From assembly GCA_963845485.1 (NCBI GenBank), contig CAWJSI010000001.1, positions 62,001 to 126,000 of the forward strand: DNA of 64,000 bases, given 5' to 3'. The notes below the pieces were generated by a model that was not told where the DNA came from, did not search any database, and saw only the letters and a program-made list of their open reading frames with translations. The translations under genes and the position numbers were made by a program. Shown here one piece after another: positions 48,933-58,170 of this stretch (its first letter is position 1; each line of letters begins with the position of its first letter). The DNA comes from Bog-756 sp963845485 (lineage in GTDB: Bacteria; Actinomycetota; Acidimicrobiia; Acidimicrobiales; RAAP-2).

Positions 48933-50594
48933 ATGGCTCAGAGCCGCATCTCTCGTCGGTCGTTTCTCGGTGGGGTGACGGCAGGAACGTTGGGGGTGGG
49001 GATCGAGCTGGCCTCCGGCGGACCTGCGGCCGCCTCGGACAGCCGGGCCTACTCGACACCTCACGCGGGACTCCAGACCGCGGCTCGGCGCCTGCGAGAG
49101 CCCGGATCCCTCCCCAACCCGAAGGTCCCGGCCGGCACCGACCAGGTGCCCGAGATCGAGAACTTCATCGTGGTGATGATGGAGAACCACTCGTTCGACA
49201 ACGTTCTCGGCATGTTGGGTCGAGGTGACTGCTGGCCCAAGGGGAAAGACGGCGAGCCGACCATCACGATGTCCGACGGACACGGGAACCTGGTGGGCGC
49301 CTTCCACATGCCGAGTGAGTGCCAGACCGATGGCGTGGGGCAGAACTGGAATCTGGCCCACCACTCGCTGGTGCAGAACAACCACGGGTTCGTCGAGGGC
49401 TCGTCGGGTGAGGCCCTGGGCTACTTCACCGGCGCCGATCTGCCCTTCACCTGGGACATGGCCCGCACGTTCCCGATCGCCGACCGCTGGTTCTCGTCCC
49501 TGCTCGGCCAGACAGATCCGAACCGTCGTTTTCTCTTGGCCGGCACGTCGCTGGGTCAGATCAGCGATGCCCTCAACACCGACCTGCCGCCCAACGGCAC
49601 TATCTTCGATCTCCTCAACCGATACGGAATCACCTGGAAGGACTACTACTCGAGCCTTCCCTCGGTCGGGGTCTGGCTGCCCCTGCTCGGCGAGCCCTCC
49701 ATCACGCCTCACATCAACAAGATCGACCAATTTTACACCGACGCCCAACAGGGAGCACTTCCCCAGTTCTCCTTCGTGGAGCCGGACTACGACCACTCGT
49801 CCGAGGAGAACCCACAAGACATCCAGTACGGCGACCAGTTCCTGGCCGGCGTGGTAAATGCGGTGATGTCCGGCCCGCAATGGCAGAAGTCGATGCTCAT
49901 CTGGACCTACGACGAGTGGGGCGGTTGGTACGACCACGTCCGCCCCCCGGCCGCCATTCCGCCCGATGATGTACCCCCGGTGATCCTTTCGGCCAACCAG
50001 GCTCCAGGGAAGTTCGACCAGTACGGCTTCCGGGTGCCGGCCGGGGTCGTCTCCCCGTTCGCGTTGCGGAACTTCGTCTCCCACAAGGTTTACGACCACA
50101 CATCGGTCTTGGCCACGCTGGAGCGAAAGTGGAATCTTCCCGCCATGACCCGGAGGGATGCCAACGCCCTGGACCTCTTCGACATGGTCGACCTGAAAGC
50201 GTCCCCGGCCTTCCTCAAGCCGCCCACCCTGCACGCACCGGCGAACCCGGCCACGTCGGCGGCCTGCCTCTCGACCGGGCCCGGGACGATCCCTCCCGTC
50301 ACGGCCGTCGCCAAGGGAGCGGTTCACAAGACACCCGTGGTGGGGCCGGCCACCCTTCCGGCCGGCGTGGTCGGAACCGCATACGAGGCCACGCTCACGG
50401 CATCGCCCCTGGTCCGAGGGTCCCAATGGTCGGTGATCTCGGGCGATCTACCCGTCGGCTTGGCGCTCGATCCCCGCAGCGGGAAGATCAGCGGGACGCC
50501 AACCCAAAAGGGCAACTCCGGCGTTACCTTCGCCGTCACTTCAGGTCGTAGGCCAACCGGTGTGCAGAGCTACTCCCTCGTGATCTCGGCCTGA
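48933..50594 (+). CDS. TAT-exported phosphoesterase with C-terminal Ig-like domain
   Basis: 553 residues, a paralogue of the protein at 40288. TAT signal SRISRRSFLGGVTAG. The active-site block VVMMENHSFDNVLGML, the SFVEPDYDHSSEENPQDIQY metal region and LIWTYDEWGGWYDHVRPP with DHTSVLATLERKW show the full phospholipase C/acid phosphatase family site. From about residue 455 a putative Ig (He_PIG-like) fold follows: LPAGVVGTAYEATLTASP, DLPVGLALDPRSGKISGTPT, absent in the first copy. This may bind the wall or the substrate. No SD; TATCGT lies 8 nt upstream. Confidence 0.92.
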   Translation: MAQSRISRRSFLGGVTAGTLGVGIELASGGPAAASDSRAYSTPHAGLQTAARRLREPGSLPNPKVPAGTDQVPEIENFIVVMMENHSFDNVLGMLGRGDCWPKGKDGEPTITMSDGHGNLVGAFHMPSECQTDGVGQNWNLAHHSLVQNNHGFVEGSSGEALGYFTGADLPFTWDMARTFPIADRWFSSLLGQTDPNRRFLLAGTSLGQISDALNTDLPPNGTIFDLLNRYGITWKDYYSSLPSVGVWLPLLGEPSITPHINKIDQFYTDAQQGALPQFSFVEPDYDHSSEENPQDIQYGDQFLAGVVNAVMSGPQWQKSMLIWTYDEWGGWYDHVRPPAAIPPDDVPPVILSANQAPGKFDQYGFRVPAGVVSPFALRNFVSHKVYDHTSVLATLERKWNLPAMTRRDANALDLFDMVDLKASPAFLKPPTLHAPANPATSAACLSTGPGTIPPVTAVAKGAVHKTPVVGPATLPAGVVGTAYEATLTASPLVRGSQWSVISGDLPVGLALDPRSGKISGTPTQKGNSGVTFAVTSGRRPTGVQSYSLVISA

Positions 50595-50656
50595 CCATCT
50601 CCGGACGGGAATCGAGAGGCGCTGAGCCCGTTCGGGCGTGAACGGGAGGTCCCCGT

Positions 50657-50662
50657 TACTGT
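50657..50662 (+). promoter_or_regulatory. TACTGT -10 box
   Basis: TANNNT hexamer exactly 6 nt (gcactc) before the ATG at 50669. Confidence 0.5.
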
Positions 50663-50668
50663 GCACTC

Positions 50669-51505
50669 ATGTCAACGGAACTCCAGATTTCGGTGACTGG
50701 CGGTGAGCTCGGCGCCTGGTGCCAGGGCTCCGGACCCCCAGTGCTGGTGCTTCACGGTGGCCCGGGCCTCTCGGAGTACACCGAGGCACTCGCCGGTGAA
50801 CTCGATGACGGATTCACCGTCTACCGCTATCAGCAGCGTGGACTCGCCCCCTCGACGACGTCGGGTCCGTTCAACATCCGGACCCATGTGGCCGACGCCG
50901 TGGCGGTGTTGGACGCAATCGGAGTGCAGCGTGCCTACGTGGTGGGACACTCCTGGGGCGGCCATCTGGCCATGTATCTCGCCGCTCATCATCCTGACCG
51001 GCTGCTCGGTCTGGTGTGTATCGACCCGCTCGGAGCGGTCCCAGATGGTGGCGACGCCGACATGGAGCGGATACTTACCGAGAGAATTCCCCCCGAGGGA
51101 CTCGCCAAGGCGCTCGAGCTCGACCGACGGGCGATGGCCGGAGAGGGCACGCCGGATGACGCGCTGGAGAGCCTGGCCATTCTGTGGCCCGGCTATTTCT
51201 CGCCCACCGCCCCGGCGCCGCCCATGCCCGAGATCGATCTGTCCATCCCATGCTATGCCGAGACATTTGATTCCATTCGAGAAGAGTTCGCGCGGCGAAC
51301 GCTGCAGAGCCTTCTGCCCGGCATACAGGTGCCGTCGGTCTTCGTGCTCGGGGCGGACAGTCCGATTCCCCCCGAACACGGGATAGCGTCGGCCGCACTC
51401 ATTCCGGGTGCGCGCTACGAAGTCCTCGCCGACTGCGGTCACTTCCTGTGGCTCGAGTCGCCTGGGTCGGTTCGAAGGGCGTTAGATACGATCACCACGA
51501 CGTGA
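50669..51505 (+). CDS. Alpha/beta hydrolase, proline-iminopeptidase-like
   Basis: 278 residues. VLVLHGGPGLSEY is the HGGPG oxyanion loop of prolyl aminopeptidases, VVGHSWGGHLAMYLA is the nucleophile elbow (Ser), VFVLGADSPIPPEHG carries the acid Asp and VLADCGHFLWLESP carries the His. The lid (about 130-205) is short. Members remove N-terminal proline or hydrolyse esters. It probably starts at the +1 predicted from TACTGT. No signal peptide. Confidence 0.87.
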   Translation: MSTELQISVTGGELGAWCQGSGPPVLVLHGGPGLSEYTEALAGELDDGFTVYRYQQRGLAPSTTSGPFNIRTHVADAVAVLDAIGVQRAYVVGHSWGGHLAMYLAAHHPDRLLGLVCIDPLGAVPDGGDADMERILTERIPPEGLAKALELDRRAMAGEGTPDDALESLAILWPGYFSPTAPAPPMPEIDLSIPCYAETFDSIREEFARRTLQSLLPGIQVPSVFVLGADSPIPPEHGIASAALIPGARYEVLADCGHFLWLESPGSVRRALDTITTT

Positions 51506-51742
51506 TCCAGTCCGCTTCCCGGGTTGCTGGTGCCGGTCTTGAGTACCACGCGCCGCGCTTGACCGCCCGTTACTCAAAAAGCCCGCCAGCGTATCCAGTC
51601 GGACCAGGTTCTGATGGCCGCTGAGGCACCGCCTCCGGCTACGCAGGCAAAGACTGCCAACAGCCCAGTCCCTTTTGGAGCCACGCCAAGGGGCGGGTGC
51701 AGCCGTCATTTGCCTCAGACAGGGCCCAGGTGATGGGCTTTG

Positions 51743-51789
51743 CAATATTGGGGCTATCGCAGCGGGCTAGTTGACAATATTGTTCAACT
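51743..51789. repeat. Two CAATATTG palindromes 32 bp apart
   Basis: CAATATTG occurs at 51743-51750 and 51775-51782. The second is the core of a longer near-palindrome (AGTTGA ... TCAACT, 51769-51789). It lies in the 357-bp gap before the G1 peptidase, which is more AT-rich than its surroundings. This looks like a regulator site; there is no regulator gene beside it. Confidence 0.4.
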
Positions 51790-51862
51790 GCTCCTCGGCT
51801 CGCGCCGACCGGCTAGTCGCTATGGAATAGGACGATTCAGTTTGAAGTACGGCGGAACCACT

Positions 51863-53803
51863 GTGTCCAAACTTGGCCAGCTATGTCTCTCAGCCCTTCT
51901 AGTTGTGGCGGCCATCCTGACGGTTGGAATACTCGATTCCCAACCCGGAGCCGATGGCACGCCGCCTGGAATGCAACGTTCTCAAGTCCCCGTCTTGAAG
52001 CAGCCGGACCACAAGTTGATAGCTGGACAGGAGGCCAATCTTCGCCACATTGTCTTACCCGGTTCCCTGGGAACACCGACACCAGGAACGGTGTCACCAA
52101 ACAGCGCTCCTGCCGTCTGGCTGCACCGACCTCACATCTCAGGAATCTCAAACCTTGCGGAATCGAGCAACTGGTCGGGTCAGGTCGACCAAGGCGCAAC
52201 CTATACCGGGGTGTACGGCGACTGGACCGTTCCAGCCGTCGTTCCTTCGGCTGGGGCGGAGTACTCCTCTTCTTGGATTGGTATCGATGGAGCGACGAAC
52301 AGCACCTTGATCCAAACAGGAACCGCACAAAACACTTCGGGAGGTGTGACGTCTTACTACGCCTGGTATGAGCTGCTTCCCGGTGCCGAGATAGTTATTT
52401 CAAGTGCTCCAGTTTCGCCGGGCGATCTGATGCAGGCTTCGATCGTCGAGACTGCGCTTAACACGTGGACGATTGTCATTGCCGACGTGACCGCTTCGTG
52501 GTCCGCCTCAGGCCCCCTTGCGTATGTCACTCCAGGGACCTCGGCCGAGTGGATTGAGGAGGCGACCACAGTCGGCTCCACTATCGGGACACTTGCTGAC
52601 TTTGGATCTGCGACATTCACAGCCCTTCAGATCCAGGGTACAAACACTGGATCTGCCCTTCTTTCCCCTGTCTACATGGTGGGCCCCTCAGGAGACATCA
52701 TCTCCTACCCCGGGGCGTACAACTCATCGACGAACTCCTTCTCAGTCACGTACGGTACGCCTCGACCAGTCGTCACATCTGTTTCTCCCTTGCAAGGCAG
52801 CACAAGCGGAGGCAGCGGAATAACAATTTCTGGCGTCTTCCTTGACGGTGCAACGGCGGTCCGTTTCGGAACACGTGTGGCGAGTTTCATTCCGGGCGCC
52901 AATGAGACAATTGATGCAGTATCTCCATCCAGCGGAGCTGGATCAGTGGACGTATCGGTAACTACTCCGGGTGGAACCAGTGCTTCATCGCCAGCGGATC
53001 AATTCAGTTACCAACCACCCGCACCGCCGACCACCACCCCCACAACCACTCCTGCATCGCAACCTGTGGTTCAGCATGGTTATTGGCTGGTCGGGGGCGA
53101 CGGTGGAATCTTCACCTTTGGATCAGCTCAATTCCACGGATCTACAGGGAACCTTCAACTACAACGCCCTGTCGTCGGCATCACTCCCACCCAATCACAC
53201 AATGGGTATTGGCTCGACGCGTCCGATGGGGGCATTTTCAGTTTCGGTGATGCCGGCTTCTATGGCTCCATACCGGGTCTCGGCATCCACCCAGCTGGCA
53301 CACCAGGCAACGTCAGACGACTGAACGCTCCCGTCGTAGGCATGGTGCCCTCGTCGGACGGAAGCGGATATTTCATGGTGGCCTCAGACGGAGGTGTCTT
53401 CGCCTTCGGCGATGCCAAGTTCGAAGGTTCGTGTCCTGGCATCGGGGGATGCTCGGGAGCCGCGGTGGCCGTGATGCCGGACGCCACTGGCAACGGCTAC
53501 TGGCTCGTTACGGCCACTGGGCATGTCTATACCTTCGGTGACGCTCCGTACTACGGCGCTCCGGGTCCAATCGGTTCTGTGACCTCGGCCGCGCGGACAC
53601 CAGATGGTAAGGGCTACTGGATTCTCTTCTCCAACGGTAGCGTCACCCAGTTCGGCGATGCACCAGGCTTAGGTACTCTCCCCTTCGGTGCAACCGGATC
53701 ATTCGGACCCGCCTCAGCGCTCTTTTCGTCGGCTGACGGTCAGGGCTATTGGATAGGTACGGCCGACGGTGCCATCTACAACTTTGGTGACTGCTCCCTA
53801 TGA
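51863..53803 (+). CDS. Secreted G1 (eqolisin-like) glutamic peptidase with IPT domain and propeller repeats
   Basis: 646 residues from GTG 51863. Signal peptide KLGQLCLSALLVVAAILTV. The peptidase domain (about 100-298) has SNWSGQV, GDWTVPAV (W about 121) and AWYELLPG (Glu about 170, matching the catalytic Glu of eqolisins). An IPT/TIG Ig-like domain (about 300-388) is SVSPLQGSTSGGSGITISG. From about 406 six repeats of the GYWLVxxDGGIFxFGDA type follow, a pattern I associate with Acidimicrobiia surface proteins. Lower GC and unusual codon use set it apart from neighbours. A longer frame begins at TTG 51740, but it precedes the signal peptide and lies over the palindromes. Confidence 0.85.
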   Translation: MSKLGQLCLSALLVVAAILTVGILDSQPGADGTPPGMQRSQVPVLKQPDHKLIAGQEANLRHIVLPGSLGTPTPGTVSPNSAPAVWLHRPHISGISNLAESSNWSGQVDQGATYTGVYGDWTVPAVVPSAGAEYSSSWIGIDGATNSTLIQTGTAQNTSGGVTSYYAWYELLPGAEIVISSAPVSPGDLMQASIVETALNTWTIVIADVTASWSASGPLAYVTPGTSAEWIEEATTVGSTIGTLADFGSATFTALQIQGTNTGSALLSPVYMVGPSGDIISYPGAYNSSTNSFSVTYGTPRPVVTSVSPLQGSTSGGSGITISGVFLDGATAVRFGTRVASFIPGANETIDAVSPSSGAGSVDVSVTTPGGTSASSPADQFSYQPPAPPTTTPTTTPASQPVVQHGYWLVGGDGGIFTFGSAQFHGSTGNLQLQRPVVGITPTQSHNGYWLDASDGGIFSFGDAGFYGSIPGLGIHPAGTPGNVRRLNAPVVGMVPSSDGSGYFMVASDGGVFAFGDAKFEGSCPGIGGCSGAAVAVMPDATGNGYWLVTATGHVYTFGDAPYYGAPGPIGSVTSAARTPDGKGYWILFSNGSVTQFGDAPGLGTLPFGATGSFGPASALFSSADGQGYWIGTADGAIYNFGDCSL

Positions 53804-53811
53804 CGGGAGCA
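53792..53811 (+). terminator. Terminator hairpin over the G1 peptidase stop
   Basis: TGCTCCC (53792-53798) and GGGAGCA (53805-53811) pair perfectly around TATGAC; the TGA stop lies in the loop. Confidence 0.55.
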
Positions 53812-53990
53812 TGGTCGGAGTGCATCTCAATGGACCGATTATTGCTGGTGTGGGCTGGTAGCAATCGCGTTAAAGGGCAGTCTCGGTTCTCAGCTTCATA
53901 GGCTGAGACGTCGGGGACGAGAGCGGACCGGTCGACTCCGGCAGCGGAACGTGCCGGCCGACGCAGGTGACTGTGTCGTGCAGGGGTGGC

Positions 53991-54923
53991 TCAGGCCAAC
54001 AGGGAGCGCACCTCGCCGGCCAGTTCGACCGAGCGGGAGGGTCCTTCGGGACCGATCTCGGCCGGTAGCGGTGCCATGGTTCGGATGATGATGTCGGTGA
54101 ACCCGAGATCGCCGAAGACGGCGAGCTGCTCGGCCACACTGACCGGGTCGCCGTAGGCGACGGCTTCCTTGTCGAACCCCCGGTAGCCACCAGCGACGAG
54201 CGCGTTACCTACCCGTTCGGCCTCGGCCCGGCTCTCGGCGATGAACACGTCCTTGCGGATCGGGATCCGCACCGGCTCCCGATCGTGGCGGGCGCACGCC
54301 TCCTGGTAGATCTCGATATCCCGGGCGGCCGTCTCGGGGGTCAGATCGGCGTTGCCGTACCAGCAGTCTCCGAGCCGAGCCGCCCGGTCGATGGCTTTGG
54401 GAACGCCACCGCCGATCCACCATTCCGTGCCTTCCGGTGGAAGGGGGGCGATGGTGGCTCCCTCAATGCTGAATACGTCACTGTCCACCGATTCGCCCCG
54501 GAGGAGCGCCTGGGCGACCACGATGCCTTCCTCAAGGAGGATCGCTCGTTGCTTCAGGTCGGCTCCCATGGCCTTGAACTGGCCGTCCCCTCCGCCGAGT
54601 CCAGTCTGGACGATGAATGGGCCCGACGACATGGCAGCCAGTGTCCCGATTTGCTCAGCCATCAGCACCGGGTGCCACAAGGGGACCAGAAACAGACACC
54701 CGGTTGGCCGGGACGTCCACTCCGCCAGGATTCGACCGAGAATTGGCACGTTCTGGACATAGCCAGCCGGACCGGTCGAGTGATGATCGCCCACGGTCAG
54801 GGTGTCCAGACCGGCACGATCGGCGGCCCGGGCCTGCTCCAGCACGGCGGCTGGACCTGACCGATGACCGCCAGGATCGTCGGTCGAGAACGCGGTGCCA
54901 ATGGATATGCCGATCCGCATCAT
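53991..54923 (-). CDS. LLM-class F420-dependent oxidoreductase
   Basis: 310 residues of the luciferase-like TIM barrel. RIGISIGTAFS is strand 1, ARAADRAGLDTLTVGDHHST is the helix-strand with the DHH usual in this class, and VQTGLGGGDGQFKAMGADLK, EGTEWWIGGGVPKAIDRAAR and GDPVSVAEQLAVFGDLGFTD are later strands. Absence of FMN-specific residues and the actinobacterial setting favour F420. Two ATGs adjoin (54923 and 54920); AGGAAGA sits just upstream and fits the second better. Substrate unknown. Confidence 0.87.
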   Translation of the reverse strand: MMRIGISIGTAFSTDDPGGHRSGPAAVLEQARAADRAGLDTLTVGDHHSTGPAGYVQNVPILGRILAEWTSRPTGCLFLVPLWHPVLMAEQIGTLAAMSSGPFIVQTGLGGGDGQFKAMGADLKQRAILLEEGIVVAQALLRGESVDSDVFSIEGATIAPLPPEGTEWWIGGGVPKAIDRAARLGDCWYGNADLTPETAARDIEIYQEACARHDREPVRIPIRKDVFIAESRAEAERVGNALVAGGYRGFDKEAVAYGDPVSVAEQLAVFGDLGFTDIIIRTMAPLPAEIGPEGPSRSVELAGEVRSLLA

Positions 54924-54987
54924 TCTTCCTGTCTACCCCACCCGGCAGAACAGGCGCAGACGGACGCGCTGCGCTTCCGACGGAGCC

Positions 54988-55680
54988 CTAGATGCCGGAC
55001 TTCCGGCGCCGGAGCAACTGCCCGACCCCGAGGCCAGTGGCGACGAGAAACAAGCCGATTGCCGTCAGCACCGGCGCATAGGGCCCTTCGCCGGTGAAGG
55101 CCAACGAGGGCGTGGAGGCTTCCGCCGGCGTGGCTGATCCCGAGCTGGTGGCGGCTGACAGAGGTGCCGGTGATGTCGTCGTCGTAGTCGAGCACGGCAC
55201 GGTAGTCGTGGTCGAGCCAGCACCGGGATCCGTGGTTGTCGATGCGCTCGAAGTGCTGGTCGTGCTGGTGCCCTGTTCGGTGGTGGTGGTTACCGCTGCC
55301 CGGATCGATGGCACCGTGGTGGTGGTGGTGGTGGTGGTGGTGGTAGAAGTCGTCGTAGTGGTCGAGGTGCTCGTCGTCGAGCTGGTCGAGGTGCTCGTGC
55401 TCGGCGCGGATGTGGAGGTGGTGGTGGACGACGGGTCCGGACAGATCGTGGTGGTGGTAGTTGAGGTGGACCCGGTACCGGTGGTCGTCGTCGATGGGGG
55501 ATCGGTAGTCGTGGTCGATGTCGGACCGGTGTCCGTCGATGTGGTCGAGGACGGGACCGTTGTGGAGTCGGCCATGATGGGGGCCGCACCGGCCACACCT
55601 GAGCCTCCTACTGCGAACACCGAGGCCAGGGCGGACAGGATTGCTATCGCTGTCACGTGTCCTACTGCTCTGCGCCGCAT
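54988..55680 (-). CDS. Cell-wall anchored, Thr/Ser-rich mucin-like protein (LAFTG motif)
   Basis: 230 residues. Signal peptide to about residue 32 (LASVFAVGGSGVAGAAP). A central region (about 40-185) is mostly Thr and Ser with Pro, and includes an uninterrupted run of ten Thr. The C terminus has LAFTGEG, then a membrane helix and the basic tail RRRKSG. This is the LAxTG class of sorting signals that sortase E uses in actinobacteria. The protein should extend from the wall as a stalk or an O-mannosylated adhesin; it has no enzymatic domain. GAGG precedes the ATG. Confidence 0.85.
   Translation of the reverse strand: MRRRAVGHVTAIAILSALASVFAVGGSGVAGAAPIMADSTTVPSSTTSTDTGPTSTTTTDPPSTTTTGTGSTSTTTTTICPDPSSTTTSTSAPSTSTSTSSTTSTSTTTTTSTTTTTTTTTTVPSIRAAVTTTTEQGTSTTSTSSASTTTDPGAGSTTTTVPCSTTTTTSPAPLSAATSSGSATPAEASTPSLAFTGEGPYAPVLTAIGLFLVATGLGVGQLLRRRKSGI
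55316..55344. repeat. (GTG)n microsatellite inside the mucin-like gene
   Basis: About nine uninterrupted GTG units on the plus strand (CAC on the coding strand read as ACC, Thr codons). Adjacent gtc/gtg-rich sequence from 55180 to 55560 is a longer imperfect repeat. Slippage here changes length by whole Thr codons. Confidence 0.8.
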
Positions 55681-56268
55681 CCACTCATCCTCTCGACTCG
55701 CCCTGCGGTGCAGGCAGAGAGACGGTCGCCATAGGAAAGACCTGATCGTTCCCGGACGACCATACGCAGGAGCCGGTAACTACAGCGATACCGATGGGTG
55801 AACTCTTGGTGACAGGCCAAACCCCTGGTGAGGGTCGTGTTATCGAGCTGCTGTTTGGGTGATCGTCAACGCGAACCGAAATCCCACCGTCCGAGAACTT
55901 CCCCGCTACGAACCCTAGGTATGGCGACCTCCGAATGCCCAGGTCGCCTCGTGGTCCACCGGGGCGGACAGGTGGCTTTCTGTACGGAGGAGGCTGCAGG
56001 GAGGCCGTGTCCCGGCTACGAGAACCACCATGAGGCGGGCGAGGATCTGTGTTGGCTCCGCATTGCCGGTTCCGACTGCTCGATCTGCAGCGCTCCCACC
56101 TGAGCTGCTCAGGACATCCAGGCACCCGTCCGACTCCGAATCATCTACGCCGGACCCCGTCGAGCGAAGGATCCCGCCGTTCCGAGCTCCGGGGTCCGGC
56201 CTTGTCGATCTGACTTGGCTCAACTGGACGAGCCTGGGCCGGACAGATTCGGTTCTCTCCTACCGCCC
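55681..56268. other. 588-bp region without a firm gene
   Basis: Lies between the minus-strand mucin-like gene and the minus-strand DUF1345 gene. Only one plausible short frame is seen (55921-56103). The first 100 bp hold the mucin-gene promoter region; no clear -10 or operator is identified. Confidence 0.4.
55921..56103 (+). CDS. Possible 60-aa cysteine-rich protein
   Basis: Frame beginning MATSECPGRLVVHRG and ending GSDCSICSAPT; six Cys with one CxxC at the end, which could bind a metal or form disulfides. Base composition is coding-like, but neither a usable SD nor a TANNNT box at 6 nt supports the ATG, and an overlapping frame is open on the other strand. Low confidence. Confidence 0.3.
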   Translation: MATSECPGRLVVHRGGQVAFCTEEAAGRPCPGYENHHEAGEDLCWLRIAGSDCSICSAPT

Positions 56269-56892
56269 TCAATGCAGAAGCGTGGAAACGACATTGATGA
56301 CCAGGGCGACGATCACCGCTCCGTATAGGTAGGAGAGCAACGCGTGGCCGAGTGCCACCCGCCGAATGGTCTTCGTGGTCAGGTTGGTGTCCGAGACCTG
56401 AAAGGTCATCCCGATAGTCAAGGCCAGGTACGCGAAGTCGAGGTACGTAGGTGCATCATCTTCGTTGAAGTCGATCCCTCCGACCGGTGCCCGGTAGTAG
56501 GTGCGGGCATAGCGGAGCGTGAAGACCGTATGGACCAGTCCCCAGGTCAGGGCCACGCTCAGCACTCCAAGAGCGATCAGGAATGCCTTGTCGGCTCCGG
56601 TGGCATGGGCTGCTCTGACCAGCACCAACCCAACCGCGGCGAGCAGGGCGACTCCCGAAGCCAGCACGATCAACTCGGTAAGCGGTGCGCTGGTGTCTTC
56701 CCGGTTCGCGTGACTCTTGGTTTGGACGGCATTGAGTCTCCTCACCGAGAGCCAAATCCATCCGATGAGGATCACCGCTCCGGCACTCCAGCCCACTAGC
56801 ATCGATGCCTGCCAACCGGTGAACAGTGAAGCAATCACCCCGGCCACCACCCCGAGAGCGGCTGCTGACGCCACCCGCACCCCCGCGCTCAC
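56269..56892 (-). CDS. DUF1345 membrane protein
   Basis: 207 residues with five or six helices. SVRRLNAVQTKSHANREDTSA, then the long helix ELIVLASGVALLAAVGLVLV, and DEDDAPTYLDFAYLALTIGM-like sequence (here DDAPTYLDFAYLALTIGMTF) are the family blocks; FAYxAfTIGM with FQVSDT is the signature of DUF1345. Function is unknown; some members lie near stress genes. GTG start, with no good SD. It stands alone. Confidence 0.87.
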   Translation of the reverse strand: MSAGVRVASAAALGVVAGVIASLFTGWQASMLVGWSAGAVILIGWIWLSVRRLNAVQTKSHANREDTSAPLTELIVLASGVALLAAVGLVLVRAAHATGADKAFLIALGVLSVALTWGLVHTVFTLRYARTYYRAPVGGIDFNEDDAPTYLDFAYLALTIGMTFQVSDTNLTTKTIRRVALGHALLSYLYGAVIVALVINVVSTLLH

Positions 56893-57210
56893 GTCTGCAC
56901 CCGACGATCTCTCACGCCGTGTCAGGAACCGCAGGGATCACATCGTGTGCGATCAGGTGGCCAGGACGGAGATTGCAGCGGACAGATGTACCGTCCGCTT
57001 GAAGCACGAGGGCGCCACATTCCAACTGAGTTTCCGCTTCATCCTCGCCGTCCGCCATGCCGGCGCGATACCCAGATGGGACTTTGGGCAATCCCTATCC
57101 CCATCGAGCAGGGATTTCACGGGTCCGATGCACAAAGGGGGAGTGGGTAACGGCCCCATCTCCTGCTCTGGATCGAGTCAAAGGCAGGTTCGTTGCCGGG
57201 CATAGGCAGG
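56893..57210. other. 318-bp gap, no gene recognised
   Basis: Between two minus-strand genes. Short frames on both strands show no motif; AT content is slightly higher near 57050-57120. I see no operator or terminator that stands out. Confidence 0.35.
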
Positions 57211-58170
57211 TCAGTCGTCAGTTGACTCCAACCGCGCCAGCTCTTGAATCGCTCCCACCAGTGCGCCTCCCGCCGTCCCCAACAGAATTCCGACGATGAG
57301 CACATCGCGGTTATCGGTGTCGGCCACGCTGTTGTCGTTGCCGGCCACGAGGACCGCGGTAGATGCCGCGTCGACCGGCTCCGTCCAGGTAAGTCGGTCG
57401 GGGTCCGGCCCGTTGCTCCAGTCGTAGCTTCTGCCTCCGGGAATTCGGTAGGTCACGGTGACGTCTCCATAGCCCGTATCGCCGTTGTTCTGAAAGTTCA
57501 CGATAGGAAGGCTGGCTTCAGCCGTAAGACCATTCGCAGCCCAGGCGAACGAGGTGTCGTGAATCTCGAAGTTCCACATTGCGGTGATCGGGAAGGCGGG
57601 AGGGGTCGAGGTGTAGACAGAGGCATCGGGAAGGCCGAGATTGGGCATCACCTTCGCGTCCCGCTCCGGCAGGTCCACCTGACTCCCGTGGTTGTGGATC
57701 ATGGTGGCACCGGACGGAAGCGAGACACCCAGGTCCGAACCGGCCTCCTCATAAGGAGGCGAGGTCGGCCCGCACCCTGAGCCCTCCGACTCGAGCAGAT
57801 CTTCACCATGGCTGCACAAGGCCGGCGAGTACGTCCACCTGACGAGCACCGAGTAGAGGTGGCGGCCGGCCGGCCTCACCACCACGGTGACGGACGAGGG
57901 ATCGGTGTAGGCCTGATTCGGGACAATGGCCAGGGGAAGGGTGTCCAATGCTCCGATCGGTGCTCGTGCCGACACCAAGGTCAGGGTGAACGGCGCGGGT
58001 CGATTCACGACCGCACGCCGTGGGTATAGCCACACCGAGATAGCCACGAGCAGAACGAACACCACGAAAAGCACGATTGCCGTGCCGAATCGTCTGCGAT
58101 TCGACCGTCCCGAGGTGGGAGTGCGGCCAGGACCGTCCTTACTGGGCGCATGGGTAGCAGTGTCCGCCAC
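57211..58170 (-). CDS. Bitopic membrane protein with extracytoplasmic beta domain
   Basis: 319 residues. A basic N-terminal tail precedes TM1 at about 25-45 (AIVLFVVFVLLVAISVWLYP). The external domain (about 50-280) is beta-rich with four Cys (ALCSHGEDLL, GSGCGPTSPP) and conserved-looking MWNFEIHDTSFAW and GDVTVTYRIPGG. TM2 lies at about 293-312 (VLIVGILLGTAGGALVGAIQ), with an acidic tail. The start is GTG 58170, 9 nt after GGGGAGGAG; the open frame continues upstream antisense to the dehydrogenase and is not real. No family assigned. Confidence 0.7.
   Translation of the reverse strand: MADTATHAPSKDGPGRTPTSGRSNRRRFGTAIVLFVVFVLLVAISVWLYPRRAVVNRPAPFTLTLVSARAPIGALDTLPLAIVPNQAYTDPSSVTVVVRPAGRHLYSVLVRWTYSPALCSHGEDLLESEGSGCGPTSPPYEEAGSDLGVSLPSGATMIHNHGSQVDLPERDAKVMPNLGLPDASVYTSTPPAFPITAMWNFEIHDTSFAWAANGLTAEASLPIVNFQNNGDTGYGDVTVTYRIPGGRSYDWSNGPDPDRLTWTEPVDAASTAVLVAGNDNSVADTDNRDVLIVGILLGTAGGALVGAIQELARLESTDD

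Noticed and set aside
55180..55560. Repeat array in the mucin-like gene as a CRISPR
   Set aside because: It is a trinucleotide and hexanucleotide coding repeat without unique spacers.
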